From positions 124,001-188,000 of the forward strand of contig JABCPU010000092.1 in the NCBI GenBank assembly GCA_016800925.1: 64,000 nucleotides of DNA, given 5' to 3'. The stretch comes from Suillus spraguei (Eukaryota; Basidiomycota; Agaricomycetes; Boletales; Suillaceae). Position numbers and translations under genes: made by a program. The notes below the pieces were generated by a model. That model was not told the DNA's origin and searched no databases. It saw only the letters and a list, made by a program, of their open reading frames with translations. Of the stretch, positions 44,797 to 56,118 are shown piece after piece (the stretch's first letter is position 1; every line of letters begins with the position of its first letter).

Positions 44797-45340
44797 TTAC
44801 AACTATGCAAAACTGGGGCTACTAAGAAGTCCTGGTCTTACATGGGGTTGTACCAGAAGGTTGGAAAGTCAAAGGGGCTTGGCCTCAGCTCATGCACTGT
44901 GCCCCTTACCCGAGTATGTGCCCTTAATTTCGGATGAAGTCCAAGGGAGAGTTCTGATGAAGTCCAGATGAAGTCCAGATGAACTCTAAGGCAGGATAGC
45001 TCGATAGAGCTCCGAAGGACTTCTGGATGAGCGCAGGAATGCGCCGGAACTATTTCTGGATGACAAGGAATAATGGTAAGACTACTAGAAACAAGTACCA
45101 AGTAGAATAGATGAAAGACAGACCGCTGGACAGAGTCCAGGGCAGGATAGGAGCAATGCTCTGGAGGGAAAGATGATCCACAGATGTCGCAGGATAGGAT
45201 AGGATAGATCCAGAGCTCGGAGGAGCAGAAGAGCGGAGGGGTGGATGATCGGATGATTGGACGAGCATAGCTCTGTGGATCTTAGAGGAAGTGTTGACTA
45301 CTAGAGAGGAGTAGGTCTGGATATGGTGTAGAGATACGTA
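44797..45340 (-). repeat. Fragment of the older LTR family, minus orientation
   Basis: Reverse complement of 39236-39373 joined directly to 31085-31524. It shows the sequence across the element 2 target (GGACTTCATCCGAAATTAAG in reverse complement) without insertion. Confidence 0.7.
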
Positions 45341-46296
45341 AGTGTTCCCTCAAGAAGAACATGGTGGATATTGCCATTACTCCATTGACATTTATTAATT
45401 TGTGCTTTGATCAGATTTGTCTTGTAGAACAGTCATGCATGACTATGTAATACTGTACCATACCTACTTAATACTGTACTATGCAGAATGCCCAATGAAT
45501 TCCTTATGAATGCCCATGCTGTTTTCCCATGCATGAAACTTCACATTTCCCTTATTACATTTCAATGTGAGAAAATTTTGAATTTAACTATAATGGGAAA
45601 ATACCTGACATTATATAATATTTTGCACAATTTTTTTGTGCTCAAAAGTTTGTATTTACCTTTTATTATAAATTTTTCATATTGGATAGTTATTTTTCCT
45701 GGCTTGAAACTCAAATATTCAAAATGTTTGGCAAAATATGTTACTTTGCATTGTCATCTCGCTGTTCATTTAAATTTCTTCTTATTCTCAACTCGAAATT
45801 TGAAGTGAAAATCTATTATTTATTAAATCCATTTTGATTCAAATCTTGCTCATATCAAAACTCCGAAACTGCTGATGTGTGAACTCTGGTCGTCATGCCA
45901 CATCATACATTGTCAATTTGATGCATTGGTTTGTGTATATATGTACATTATATGTTATTTAGGGCTCCATAAACTGCCAGTGATTGGGGGGGTCTGGCAT
46001 GCCAAACAAATGTGTTAATGAGCTGATCACTCTTGCTTTCCATAAGTTGTACTATCATTCTGGGTAATCTGCAACATGCATGTAATATGCAAAATGTTCA
46101 AAACACCTCAACACACTGCTCAACTCACTTCAAAAAAATTCATGCATATTCAGACTACTTATATATGATGTACTGTCCAAGTAGAATGAAAATTTCTTGC
46201 GTGTTGCAGCTGCAAGAGATGAAATAGTGGTAATTTGTAACCATGCAGGAACATAAATCATCCAGATCCCATAGATCCTGCAGGTATATTCCCGAA
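45341..46296. other. AT-rich region without a supported gene
   Basis: 45540-45860 is strikingly AT-rich. Small open frames at 45488-45808 and 46033-46227 lack recognisable domains and composition typical of the neighbouring genes. It is probably degraded transposon sequence. Confidence 0.4.
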
Positions 46297-47064
46297 TGTT
46301 AAGACTGTACTCAAAGGTAGAGAGACCTGAAGGGCTTTGGCCTCAGTTCGTGCACTGTGCCCCTTTCTCGAGTAATGCCCCTTATTTCAGGGAGAAGTTA
46401 TATGTCCGAAGATCCGGAAGGAGTTGCGTGACAGGTCCGGACGTCCGAAGGTATCGGATATGATACGTCTGAAGGTTATCCGGAACGTAGGGATAGAACG
46501 AAGATTAAGACTAGCTTCGGAACGAATTCCTAACTAGAAACTGGCAGAGATAGACTATCCGAAGATAGAGTCAGAGATATAGACTATAGGAATCAATCCC
46601 AGTCTCGGAAGATGACTTGGAGCGGAAAGTGGCTTAAGTCTGAAGGAAGCAGAATGAGCAGAATCTAAGATGATATTCGAACTAAGGTTCTACGGAGATT
46701 TACAAGTGGTTTATATACTGTAAGTATCTGAGACAGATAATCAACAGGTCCGGGACCGAGGGCTATGTATGAAGTGTAACAGAAGTCTATTAGTTAATGC
46801 ACAGTGGATCAGTAAGCACGAATCGGAAATGAACACAGGTAACGGATCAGTGACGTAGGAGGGAAATATACATAGCCGGAATACCGGAAACAGGAGGAAT
46901 GACGAAAGGAGATAGATGCGGATATACACAAGGGAGTTAAGGTGCGAGAAGTGAGCACATTCAGATGGGTGGTCCGGACAGGATCTGTGGACCGGACGGA
47001 TATGGAATCGATCGGATCTGATCGGATATGGTCGGATCTGAGATTAGAAGTATGGTATATGACA
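46297..47064 (-). repeat. Solo LTR of the gypsy element 2 family
   Basis: 768 bp in minus orientation (plus strand starts TGTTAAGACTG and ends GGTATATGACA), flanked by the 5-bp duplication CCGAA at 46292-46296 and 47065-47069. It keeps the 38-bp segment missing from the element 2 3' LTR and the conserved AGTTCGAATAT start-site sequence. It is more diverged than the two element 2 LTRs, so older. It probably arose by LTR-LTR recombination. Confidence 0.9.
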
Positions 47065-47297
47065 CCGAAGTTATATCTGGAGCACAACAATCACCTCGTC
47101 AGGATTACAGAACACAATTTCAATAAAGCTCATCCTGTCATGTTAAGATGCTATAGAGGAAGAATTGACGACATGTATGAAAACATGAAAGTAGATAGGA
47201 GAGTGTGTAACAAATTCAATCTCCTCTATGGCACACTCGGCAAGTACACAAAGTCCTGCATTGTTGTCTCTTGCATCATTCTCATATCCTTGTTACA

Positions 47298-48030
47298 ATG
47301 GCACCAAACTGCAGGCATACTACCAGTCAGAAGAAAGCTGAAGAAGATGTGATTCACAAAGCCAACTTCACTGCTGCTAATCAGAGAGAAGAAGACCAAG
47401 AACCTCCAAACAGCAGCTGCAGAGTTTAAAGTCTTATACCATACTCTTCATCAGTGGGCACAGAACCTCACTAAACCACATTCAAAAGGCCACAAAAACA
47501 ACCAACTACTTACTGAAGGGCAGGAAGCAACAATATGTGACTGGGCCAAGTACCTGGCTATGATGGGTCACCCTCTCTGCAAGCGCAACCTTCATGCAAA
47601 GGTGTCAGAGCTTAGCGAGAAGTTAAAGGCAAAGAAGAAATCTCATAAGGGATCAGGCAAGAAATGAATGAAGCCATATTCAAGGGTACTGACATCAGAG
47701 GAAGGCCACATGGAGCTGAGGGAACTGGAGGCCAAACAGGCTGAGCATGAATGTCAAGAGGAGGCGAGCAAACAGAAGAAGGTCGCAGAGGAGCAGGGAA
47801 AACATGATCAGCAAGCAGAGCAGGAGCGGTCCCAAGTTGCATTTACAGGCGCAATCAAGACAAAAAAATTGGACAAGCTATGTGACATAGCTGCGGCCTT
47901 GTGATTACCGGAGACTGGACTCAAGGCAGAGCTGCTCCAGTGAATTGTGCAGTTCTTTGACGGCCAATCAGAACTCAAGAAAAACCAGTGGTACGAGGGT
48001 TTATTTAATCCCACCCATTCTTGCAGGTGG
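47298..48030 (+). pseudogene. pogo-type transposase derivative lacking the DDE core
   Basis: Plus-strand blocks read an N-terminal helix-turn-helix region (LLTEGQEATICDWAKYLAMM and GHPLCKRNLHAKVSEL, about 47505-47615). After a stop, the frame at 47668-47904 reads a charged coiled-coil segment (EEGHMELRELEAKQAEHECQ...) and the SAP-like tail FTGAIKTKKLDKLCDIAAAL, continuing past a stop as ETGLKAELLQ and KNQWYEGLFN. In fungal pogo transposases a DDE domain of about 250 residues lies between these parts. Here it is absent. At least three stops or shifts make it non-coding today. Confidence 0.6.
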
Positions 48031-48660
48031 CATGTTAAAACCAGCAATAACTGCAGCCTATCCCTCAACCCTCAATGTCACACATGGATCTTCCCCCACC
48101 TGGCAGGTATGCACCCCCATATTATCACATGCACCATTCGGCGCCTCCACCTATTCCCCACTTTGTGCTGGCAGCTGGTAGTAGAGCGGATTTTCGAGTT
48201 GGTGCTGAGGTACAAATGTATGATGTTGCACGCAGTCAACCTTATTCAGGACCATATCACCAGTACACTCACAATAATTACATGAATCACGATACTTGAT
48301 AATAATATGTTGCTGTATTCATTATTTATCAGAGCATTAAGCTTCAAGCTTCCAGTTCGACGCAACGCCAACAGATCGAGAGCGCAGTGCGGAGAGTCAA
48401 AGTTGACTTTGCCGGTGCTATGCCAAGGTGTGACTCGACGTGACCATATTTTGCAGATTAGCAGTCAGACCCTGAATTTTCTCGGCTTTCATCCGACACC
48501 ACATCACAAAATCCTAAAAATGAGCAGAAATCAGATCTATATAGAGGCGGTACGAATCTACAACACCCTAAATTCGTAGAAGATAATATGAAGTGATTGA
48601 CGAGCTACAAAAGATTTGCTGAAAATGTTGCAGATTACCCGGAATGATAGCATTAGTAAG
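48031..48660. other. No supported gene
   Basis: Only short frames without recognisable features, ending where the duplicated segment begins. Confidence 0.4.
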
Positions 48661-48712
48661 CTCTTCAACAGATCTGGGAAAGTTGTGTCTGTACCACTAA
48701 TTTATATCTGCC

Positions 48713-50270
48713 ATGCCGCCTTTTCGGCGGGCGTCTTCCAGGAATGAGGATGAGGCGTATACAGAGGTAAGTTCGTGATGTGACGCTAGTAAATAGTTCG
48801 CCTATGACACAACTCGCAGGGAGTCTCCCAAGCGAAACGGCAGAAAGGCAACTCGGGAAGGATCATAGTTTCTTCTCCAAACATGCGTGTTACAAGGGCA
48901 TCAATGTCACTCGATAGTCTGCTGGATTTTTTTCGAACTGGAATAGAAAGCCGCACGTCTGATGATCCAGCAAACGGCCCAAAGGAAGCCAGTTATTTTG
49001 AACGTTTTATGAGCTCCGCATTGCCAGAGTGTTTGGAAGCACGCTGCCAGGATCAAGACAGCGATTGCAGAACGGACAACTTTGTATGGATAGTATTTTA
49101 AAATGGACAAGGAAGCTAACTGAAGGTAGGGTGCTGTTCTTCGGCCTTTATCTCGGTATGAGGTGTCGGCTACGATAAAGTATGCGTCCATGTTTAGTGC
49201 GACGGCTCTTCCTTCACCAATACAAGCAACAGTGTTGAGAAAGCTGCAACTCCATCGGGTAAGCAGTTATTGTTTAGATATGACTCAGAGACTGGAAGCT
49301 TATCTGTGAGGCAGGAAAGGCGTAGAACAGATGTCCGGGGGCTAGACTTTGTCAATCACAATTCTTTGACCTCCGCACCCCCCCTATTACCGCCTCAGCC
49401 ACCACAACCAGATATTCTTAACTCACTAAAATCTATCCGAACGACGCCCTATGAAATGTCTTTCTTATCACGCCTATGTGGGCATAGACCGTCATCCACA
49501 GACTCAGGGCTAGTTGCAGTAGATTGGGAAACCAGGTCTCCTTGGATGGAATTGATGGCAGATGTACGAGAACACTACTCATACGCGCAGTAGGTCTCGC
49601 TTACTCGAATGACTGCGCTGCTCACTTCATTGTCATCAGCCCTGCATCTTTTCAATCACATGAAGTTTCGGTTCCAATCCGTTACGTCTCTCTGCAGGCG
49701 TCCCACCTTCAACAGGTACATGAATTATTGACCAGAGTGTTTTGGGATGGAATTGATGGTTTATTGCATCCTCTCATGTTTATAAATTGCTCTCTCATGT
49801 ACTTCACAGTGAGCGACTTGCTTCAGTCTTCCTCCGAGCGTTGCTCGGTGATCGCCATTTATGGTAAAATTGTCATCGGTGCGGCTCTTTTGAGCTCGCC
49901 TCAGGAAGCATACATCACGTACCTAGCCGTCAGAGCAGGCTGGCATAATTCTCAGGTAGCAACGTGAGTTGCAACTTCTTGACATTCATAATAATGCTTA
50001 CGATCTTTATCTCTGCAGTACTATGCTATATCACCTGATTATGCTCAATCCACACAGAGATATCACACTCCACGTAGCTGCTAATAATCCGGCAATGGTG
50101 CGCTTTTACTAGTGATTGGTGCTGGCACGCATTTCTAAAAAATTGACTAGTTGCTGTACAACAGATTTGGGTTCAAGGCCGAGGAGTTCATCACAGGGTT
50201 CTACGAAGATTACCTAGACTCTCAGTCTAGGGCATCTATGAATGCCTTCAGATTGCGTCTTCGACGATGA
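48713..50270 (+). CDS. KAT14-like GNAT acetyltransferase, intact copy
   Basis: Eight exons, 397 aa. Exon 1 is MPPFRRVSSRNEDEAYTE (48713-48766), exon 2 is 48820-49083, exon 3 starts at 49130, and the last ends at TGA 50268-50270. All phases agree and splice sites match those of copy 1. The N-terminal two thirds have no domain I know. The C-terminal part is a GNAT fold: YITYLAVRAGW, then LHVAANNPAMLLYNRFGFKA and FRLRLRR at the end. That last series (LHV-A-NPAMLLY--FGFK-EE, FYDxY-like stretch, F-LRLR) closely matches the C-terminus of metazoan KAT14/CSRP2BP (ATAC2), a histone acetyltransferase subunit of the ATAC complex. The acetyl-CoA loop reads WHNSQVAT, with Gln where Gly is usual. The histone target is inferred. 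Confidence 0.82.
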
Positions 50271-51920
50271 CAAAACAACCTTCAGATTGGCACTGATATA
50301 ATCACCAGAGCGACATGGACTTACGATCCAGTACCCCCTGGGTACTTTGTCGGAATAGCTATACCCGTCAAAGCCAAGGTGTCGGTATGTGCCCGGCGTG
50401 TTAATCCCAATGTTCCATCACCGGGGGCCAGACACAACTGCTACACTGGGAAGTCAACAATAGCATACTGATCCGAATGTTATGAATAGCAAAAATGTAT
50501 GTATCTTTTCATGTCCATGGTCCAATTCTGCCGCTCAGAAGCATCTCGTGCCTCACATAAGGAAAAATAAAAATTCAACGATTAGAAATCATTTTTGCAG
50601 GAAATCTAACGGCAGTCCACATGCTGACTGCTGGTTGAAACGTGTACCCACTTTGGTCGATTGCGAGCGACGGTCAAACAAAATTATCGACTTGGTCATT
50701 AATGCCAGGACAGTCCAGAGTGCAGGATGTGAACCCAGCGCCTTCAGCCCATGTTATGATGCAGTACAACCAGCAATATGGATGCAACACAGATCTAGTA
50801 ATCTCCTACCTCTAGTGCGCACCAAGCTGCCGTGATGTCATTAGTATGTGAAGTCTAACTTTTAGGATTGAAAAAGGGTATAAGACCCTCATGTTTTGCG
50901 TATGATTTTTTGTTGGACCTCAATGGTCGGCCCGATGCTAATGATCAACGCGTCACAGGAATATACACCGGAGGTGAGTCTGCACTTGTTTATAATTGGC
51001 CGGACCACAACAGTATACGAATGGTGACTAACTGAACCCTGCAAGATTGACATTTCACGTTGCCGATCGCTGTCCGCCTCTAGTCGCCGGTTCGAGCATC
51101 TTTGTAAGTTAATGCTCGTCTCTCTTGACAAGTTTGTGCTAGGCTTATGACTATCTTGTGACAATCGATAAAGAGGCTTACATGAAATTGTTTCAATAAT
51201 CATTCCTCGTTTATATGTTCTACCTGCAGGTTAAACTCATGCAGGGGGTCGAAGTGGTGCACGGCAAGTATCCTCTTTTGCATTTCTCGTTACCTTCCAT
51301 TCGTTGCATCTGTCTATCACATATCATTATTGTGCATTAATTTGTCTGTTCAAACTGAGCTCTTCGTCCACCTTGACATATTATTTTTGCAGACAGTCGT
51401 ATCCGCCATGTCGGATTATGGCCGTTTGTGCCCGATTGTACACAACTGTTATGAAGAATAGGATTAATGGTTCCCATTGAACGATACTGCTATCTACATA
51501 CTGTAAAAACAGCGATTTTCTACATACTGAGCGATTTCCAATTGATATTACATACATGTAATTACATAATATCATATCTCCCTTTTCAATTAGTTGAACT
51601 TCACAGTACTCAATTAGCCCGCCTTAACGTCCTTGCATGCATGTGAAGCCAAATTTTGTGTCCACATGTCCGCCGTCCGCATTTAGACGTGTTAACCGCA
51701 ACCACAGAGTCCACGAAGCAACGGATCATCATTCTGTCCAGAATGGCAAGAACTAAGCAATGGACTGTCCAATTTCCACAATTTCCACATCTTTAGAGCG
51801 GTGGGCCACAGTCCACAGGTAGCTTGATCAATGGTATATAAACCCCACACGAAGGAAGCTCCTCGGTATCACATCCAGCCTCGCAACTTCACTTCCTCCA
51901 AGCAAGCTCAAGTTATCACT
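50271..51920 (+). other. Stretch between KAT14-like and homeodomain genes, copy 2
   Basis: Counterpart of 19136-20852, about 70 bp shorter through several small deletions. Exon-like fragments recur (a FAYDFLLD block near 50895 in a frame shifted by an extra base relative to copy 1). I cannot assign a gene. Confidence 0.35.
51835..51842 (+). promoter_or_regulatory. TATA box of homeodomain gene, copy 2
   Basis: TATATAAA, 79 nt upstream of the ATG at 51921, conserved with copy 1. Confidence 0.6.
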
Positions 51921-52545
51921 ATGCAATCCCAAAGTCAAAGGTCTCATCATGCTTCTCCCTACAAGGTAGAGAATGCTCCCAGGAATAGATGTATGACAAG
52001 GGAGCAGCTTGACATCCTCGAACCTTACTATGCCAAAAAAACTCACCCCACGAAGTACGAGACCGAATTAATAGCTCAGGTGCTTAATATGTAAGTTTAG
52101 ATTCATTCACATAGTACGATTACCCGAGCTGATCAAATGGATGAATAGGCCATTCATGAAAGTTGCGAACTGGTTCGGTAATCGGCGCTCCAAAGATGCT
52201 AGAGCACAACGGAGTTCCGAGTGGGCTATGACGGAACTGCTCGGCAACATGCACATTGATCATACCGATTATGTGACCGATGCGGATTACGACGACGGAC
52301 ACCAGTCGCGTTATGCCCAAGGTGCCCCATATCGAGCGGGTCTCGATCAAGAAGCCCTTTACCAAGCAGCTCGCGCACATGTAGCCAGGATGGCAGGAAT
52401 GTCACCCCAGGAAGTCGATATGGAAACCCGCCACGCCCGCGCCTGCGTCTTGGCCATGGCCGACATGAAACCAGAGGAAGTCGATGCGGCGTTTATTCTG
52501 AACAACTTCAAGCGACGAATCATCGTTCATGCTCCGAATAAATGA
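51921..52545 (+). CDS. Small homeodomain protein, intact copy
   Basis: The gene model is join(51921..52090,52149..52545), 188 aa. It starts MQSQSQRSHH; the in-frame upstream ATG at 51831 lies before the TATA box and is rejected. Residues about 18-77 form a 60-residue homeodomain: TREQLDILEPYYAKKTHP with Leu and Tyr at the positions equivalent to L16 and F20, and VANWFGNRRSKDAR with W48, F49, N51 and R53 all present. The intron falls between helices 2 and 3. It has no three-residue TALE insertion. The remaining 110 residues contain an acidic Asp/Tyr stretch and two related short motifs (MAGMSPQEVD and MADMKPEEVD). Basidiomycete mating-type homeodomain proteins are usually several times longer, so I call it a sequence-specific DNA-binding regulator without assigning it to a mating locus. 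Confidence 0.85.
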
Positions 52546-52891
52546 CAGTGTAATGTATTTTCAAGCGTTTGACTGGCCCCTGGATGGTACCTGATCAGCG
52601 CTATATATACACTACTTATATGATGACTGCTTACCTATCTTATTGTTTATCGATACTCAACATGAATATGATGTACTTATATTGACCCCAGCAAGCACTA
52701 TGCACTGCAGTAAGGCAGCCCTCCATCTTCTAGCACGTGAAAGATCGCAGCTTACCATTGGGTGAACGATGAAAAATTCTCGTCGAAGAGATTCTAGCGG
52801 TTCCAAGTCAGATCATCCGTCAGACAAGTCCCGATGTGCTATTCGTATCTTTCCCAACGCTAGTGGTAGCTGACTCGTAATTAGTACTTAT

Positions 52892-53605
52892 GTTATATTA
52901 TTGCATTAGCGGCAAATGACCAGCGTTGTGAGTGGTTTATTGAGGTCGCTGTATCGCGATTCTATATTTCACACAGGATGCCTACTGCATAAGCCCCATT
53001 CAAATGATCGCGAATGACTACTACATCTATAACGAGTAGTCCTATCTAGCACACGTGGTGGTAATGTCAACCACTTCGGTGAGTGATCAGGTACTTCTTC
53101 AGGCATGGCGAAACAGCCAACTTTTTGACACGTGCACCGCATCGTTTCTTAACGTCTGTCCAGAACTAAATGTGCTGTAACGTCGATTCCAGCAGTCGTG
53201 CACTCTGTCCTTTCTTCCCGCATCATGTTCCATCTCAGGCAGAAATTGCGATGTTCATTCTGTGATGTGGACTTCGTTTTTCATTAATTCAAGCTTGAGA
53301 TTAATAGGAAGTGATGTGGAAAATGAAAGTTGTTATAGTGCTATGCATGACCGGTGTTTCCAATCACTTGGAGTGCCAAATGAGCTGATCAAAGTTTGCT
53401 GCGGGGTCGATAGGGGTTGTTTAAGCGAAAAAGGCAAGTGTTTGTTTGTCAATTATTCCCAGGCGCGGTGGTTGGTGGATTGTGGCCTTTCTAGCTTTCG
53501 CAGTCGTCGATTCGATTCTACATATACTTACCTGCGAGGACATCAGGCTTGTTCCTCTCCTTTATCTTGTACTTATCCGTTTTATGACCTGTGTTACGAA
53601 TTGCT
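52892..53605. other. Intergenic, no supported gene
   Basis: Overlapping frames at 53262-53694 share no domain and overlap the next gene's start; rejected. Confidence 0.4.
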
Positions 53606-55186
53606 ATGCCTTTCCCATTTACATTCAGTTTTCGCGTTCCGGGTCTTCACAATCCGTTTACCGCTCAATCGGCAGTAAAACCGTCCCGGAATGACAGGAA
53701 TGATACCACGGTTGATCATGGAGCTGCTATTTCTCGACGTAACTGCACCAGATTTCCTCCCCGCCGTGCATCACCATCACCATCACTATCATCGTTTGTA
53801 CCACTAAACCGTAAGCGCGCTTGGGTCCCTTCCATCCCTGAACCCAGCCAAGCTGCTACAAGCGCCGCATCTACTCGCGGTTATCTCGACACACCCGCCA
53901 AGTACAGGAATACGGCGCATGAAACGCCCGAACAAGAATCTGTTGAAGAAATGTTTACAGGTGTGTTTCAATCATTCATGATGTAGATTTTCGCACCATG
54001 CGCACGCCATGTGTCTGTGTGCTTCGCGACCCACGTGTTGTCCATGCACCGACTAGGGTTTTTTTTATTATGGAATCATGTCTCTTGTTCCTTCACTTTC
54101 ATCTTTCAACCCACTTTCATTCATGCTCTTCGATATCGTTATTGAAATAGATGTAGAACTACCGCCCACCAAGCGGCGTCGCACTCTCGCAGGTTCGATC
54201 GTGTCTACAGCGTTGAGCGCTGCTCTTATCGGGACCGCCGTTGGTCTCACTGTGTATCGCCTGTAAGTGCTGAATTTCAATTTGATGCTCGTGTCATTTA
54301 TCAGTGTGCGTAGCTGGCGGGACAGAGGCCAAGAACAAGAAAAAATACAACCACAACCACTACCACCACCATACCACCCGGGTGACTGGGTCCCCGAACA
54401 AGTATGTACCGCTTGGCATGTGTCATTGTCTCGTCATTGACATACTATTAGTACAAGGATCTTCAAGTTACCCCTCCCACTCCAAAATCGCGCAAATCTC
54501 GCACGGCACCTTCCTCTATTCGTCGCTCTGGTACACGACACCGCAGGATGCGAACTCGAGGTCGACCAGTTACCCCATCCCGTAGTGTCTCCCCTGCCCT
54601 CATGGCTCATTCACCCCCGGAGTTCGACTTCGTGCATGTAAACCAAGACGAAGAAGCAGAGGAGGATGAACCTGAGGCCGACGAAATGGACTGGATCGGC
54701 GACAGACTATCGAAGCTAATACAAGAAGGGCATAGGGCTTTAAACACAGAGGTTGTGGTCATGAGTGAAGCGAAGGAGGATGAGGTAGATGATGGTTCAG
54801 GTGACTGGGAGGAAGAGCAACCTGCCACCGGCCCGTCCGTTTCCAGGTGCGGCTCCTTCCGCCGAACGCATCGGCCCCGTGACATTCAACCGCCATCCTA
54901 CTCGGCGTTCACTTCATCATCTTCGCCGAGCTCGTCACCTAGGAAGCGCAAGTTTGTTGGGGAAACTGTACACCTTTCTCCTGATCGTCAAGATTTTTCG
55001 AGGCTATCAGTACCCAGTACACCTCGTCGAATTGCTCGCGAAACTTGGACGGATATTGACGCCTACGCTACTGTTGCAAGCAGCTTCAAGGAAGATGTGA
55101 GTGCCTGGCAGAGTCCAGAGCTTAGGGAGTCAATGGAGAGGGCAAGAGCACAATATCTTCAGAGACGGATGGGTGCACAATCATGA
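53606..55186 (+). CDS. Uncharacterised serine/proline-rich protein with one membrane segment
   Basis: The gene model is join(53606..53960,54151..54262,54305..54401,54452..55186), 432 aa, all phases consistent. It starts MPFPFTFSFRVPGLHNPF. A long polar region is followed by a basic TKRRR just before a hydrophobic helix (GSIVSTALSAALIGTAVGLT, about residues 133-152). A WRDRGQEQEK helix, a PPPYHPGDWVPE segment, and a long Ser/Pro/Glu-rich tail follow. The tail contains acidic clusters (EEAEEDEPEADEMDW) and phosphorylation-like SPxxSP runs. I recognise no catalytic domain. Intron 1 is long (190 nt) for this genome, so an additional small exon cannot be excluded. It probably acts as a membrane-anchored scaffold or fungal-specific protein; this is inference only. 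Confidence 0.7.
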
Positions 55187-56118
55187 TGGAACTTTCTGAT
55201 ACATATTACTAACTTGTAACTTGCTGATACTTCTTGTCGTTGCACTGTCTCTTGACGTTACATATTGAGTATAGTGTGGAAATTTATTTGAGTACATGCT
55301 GTATTATTAACCGATGGTCATGCACTCTCCCACCCACTAGTACAACGTGGTTTTCCATAAGTGTCAACTTGATTCCGCAGAACCATCCGGAGTGCTATTA
55401 TGTTGCCATTCCTTAATTATCCAACTTTCCTCCGACGGTCGGAAACACTGGATGACAGCAATAAACGCGCGGTTGGGAATTCACACCATTCAGTTTTGCT
55501 TCTCGGCGTACAATGTTCTGTATGGGAACGGATTTCAAATAGAACAAACCACCCTTCAAAATATTTTGAAACGACATATAACAGACAAAATGAGCCCGGG
55601 TAAATTTTATAACATAATCCAGAATTCAGAGATAATAAACTATTATGATAGACTATGACGCAATAAATTGCACTAGCTGAATGACGTTGGGTATACCTTT
55701 TATATATATAGGATCGATATTTATAGGAAAAAATTAAATATATATAAAAACCCGTCGATGCCAACGAACACCGTTCAGCTCGAATAACGAAAATTGGACA
55801 TCGACAACGTTGAACACAACATTGTATCAGCCAAGCCTCACTAACTCCAACGAATTTACTGGCCAGCATCAGATCCAGAAGCCGGATTGTTCCATAGTGC
55901 GATGTTACGGCACCGCAGTAAACCTGACCTGTGCGGAAACGATCAAGATGCGCCTCATGATGCGCAGCGTGGCGTGTCCGGCATCTTGATTAAAGCCTTC
56001 CTTCTATGACTAGTCAATTTCTCGAGTATACTTACTTTCCCTTGCCTTTAGGACTATTTGGATTGTGCACCAACCCTCCTTACACTTCTCGTCTTCAGGG
56101 ACTTCTCTCTCCATCCCC
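55187..56118. other. AT-rich intergenic region
   Basis: 55680-55760 is dominated by TATATA-like sequence. A minus-strand open frame at 55417-55869 is low in coding character and rejected. Nothing else is supported. Confidence 0.4.

Larger units (their letters stand above)
48661..52891 (+). repeat. Segmental duplication, copy 2 (about 4.2 kb)
   Basis: Direct-orientation copy of 17457-21827, about 31 kb away. Both genes are open here. The copies flank the whole transposon nest. Confidence 0.95.

Noticed and set aside
51921..52545. Assigning the homeodomain gene to the mating-type A locus
   Set aside because: Too short for HD1/HD2, no divergent partner homeodomain gene found, and no recognised MIP or beta-fg neighbour in the window.
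55417..55869. 150-codon minus-strand frame
   Set aside because: AT-rich, Tyr/Ser/Cys-biased, no paralog, no splice support or domain.
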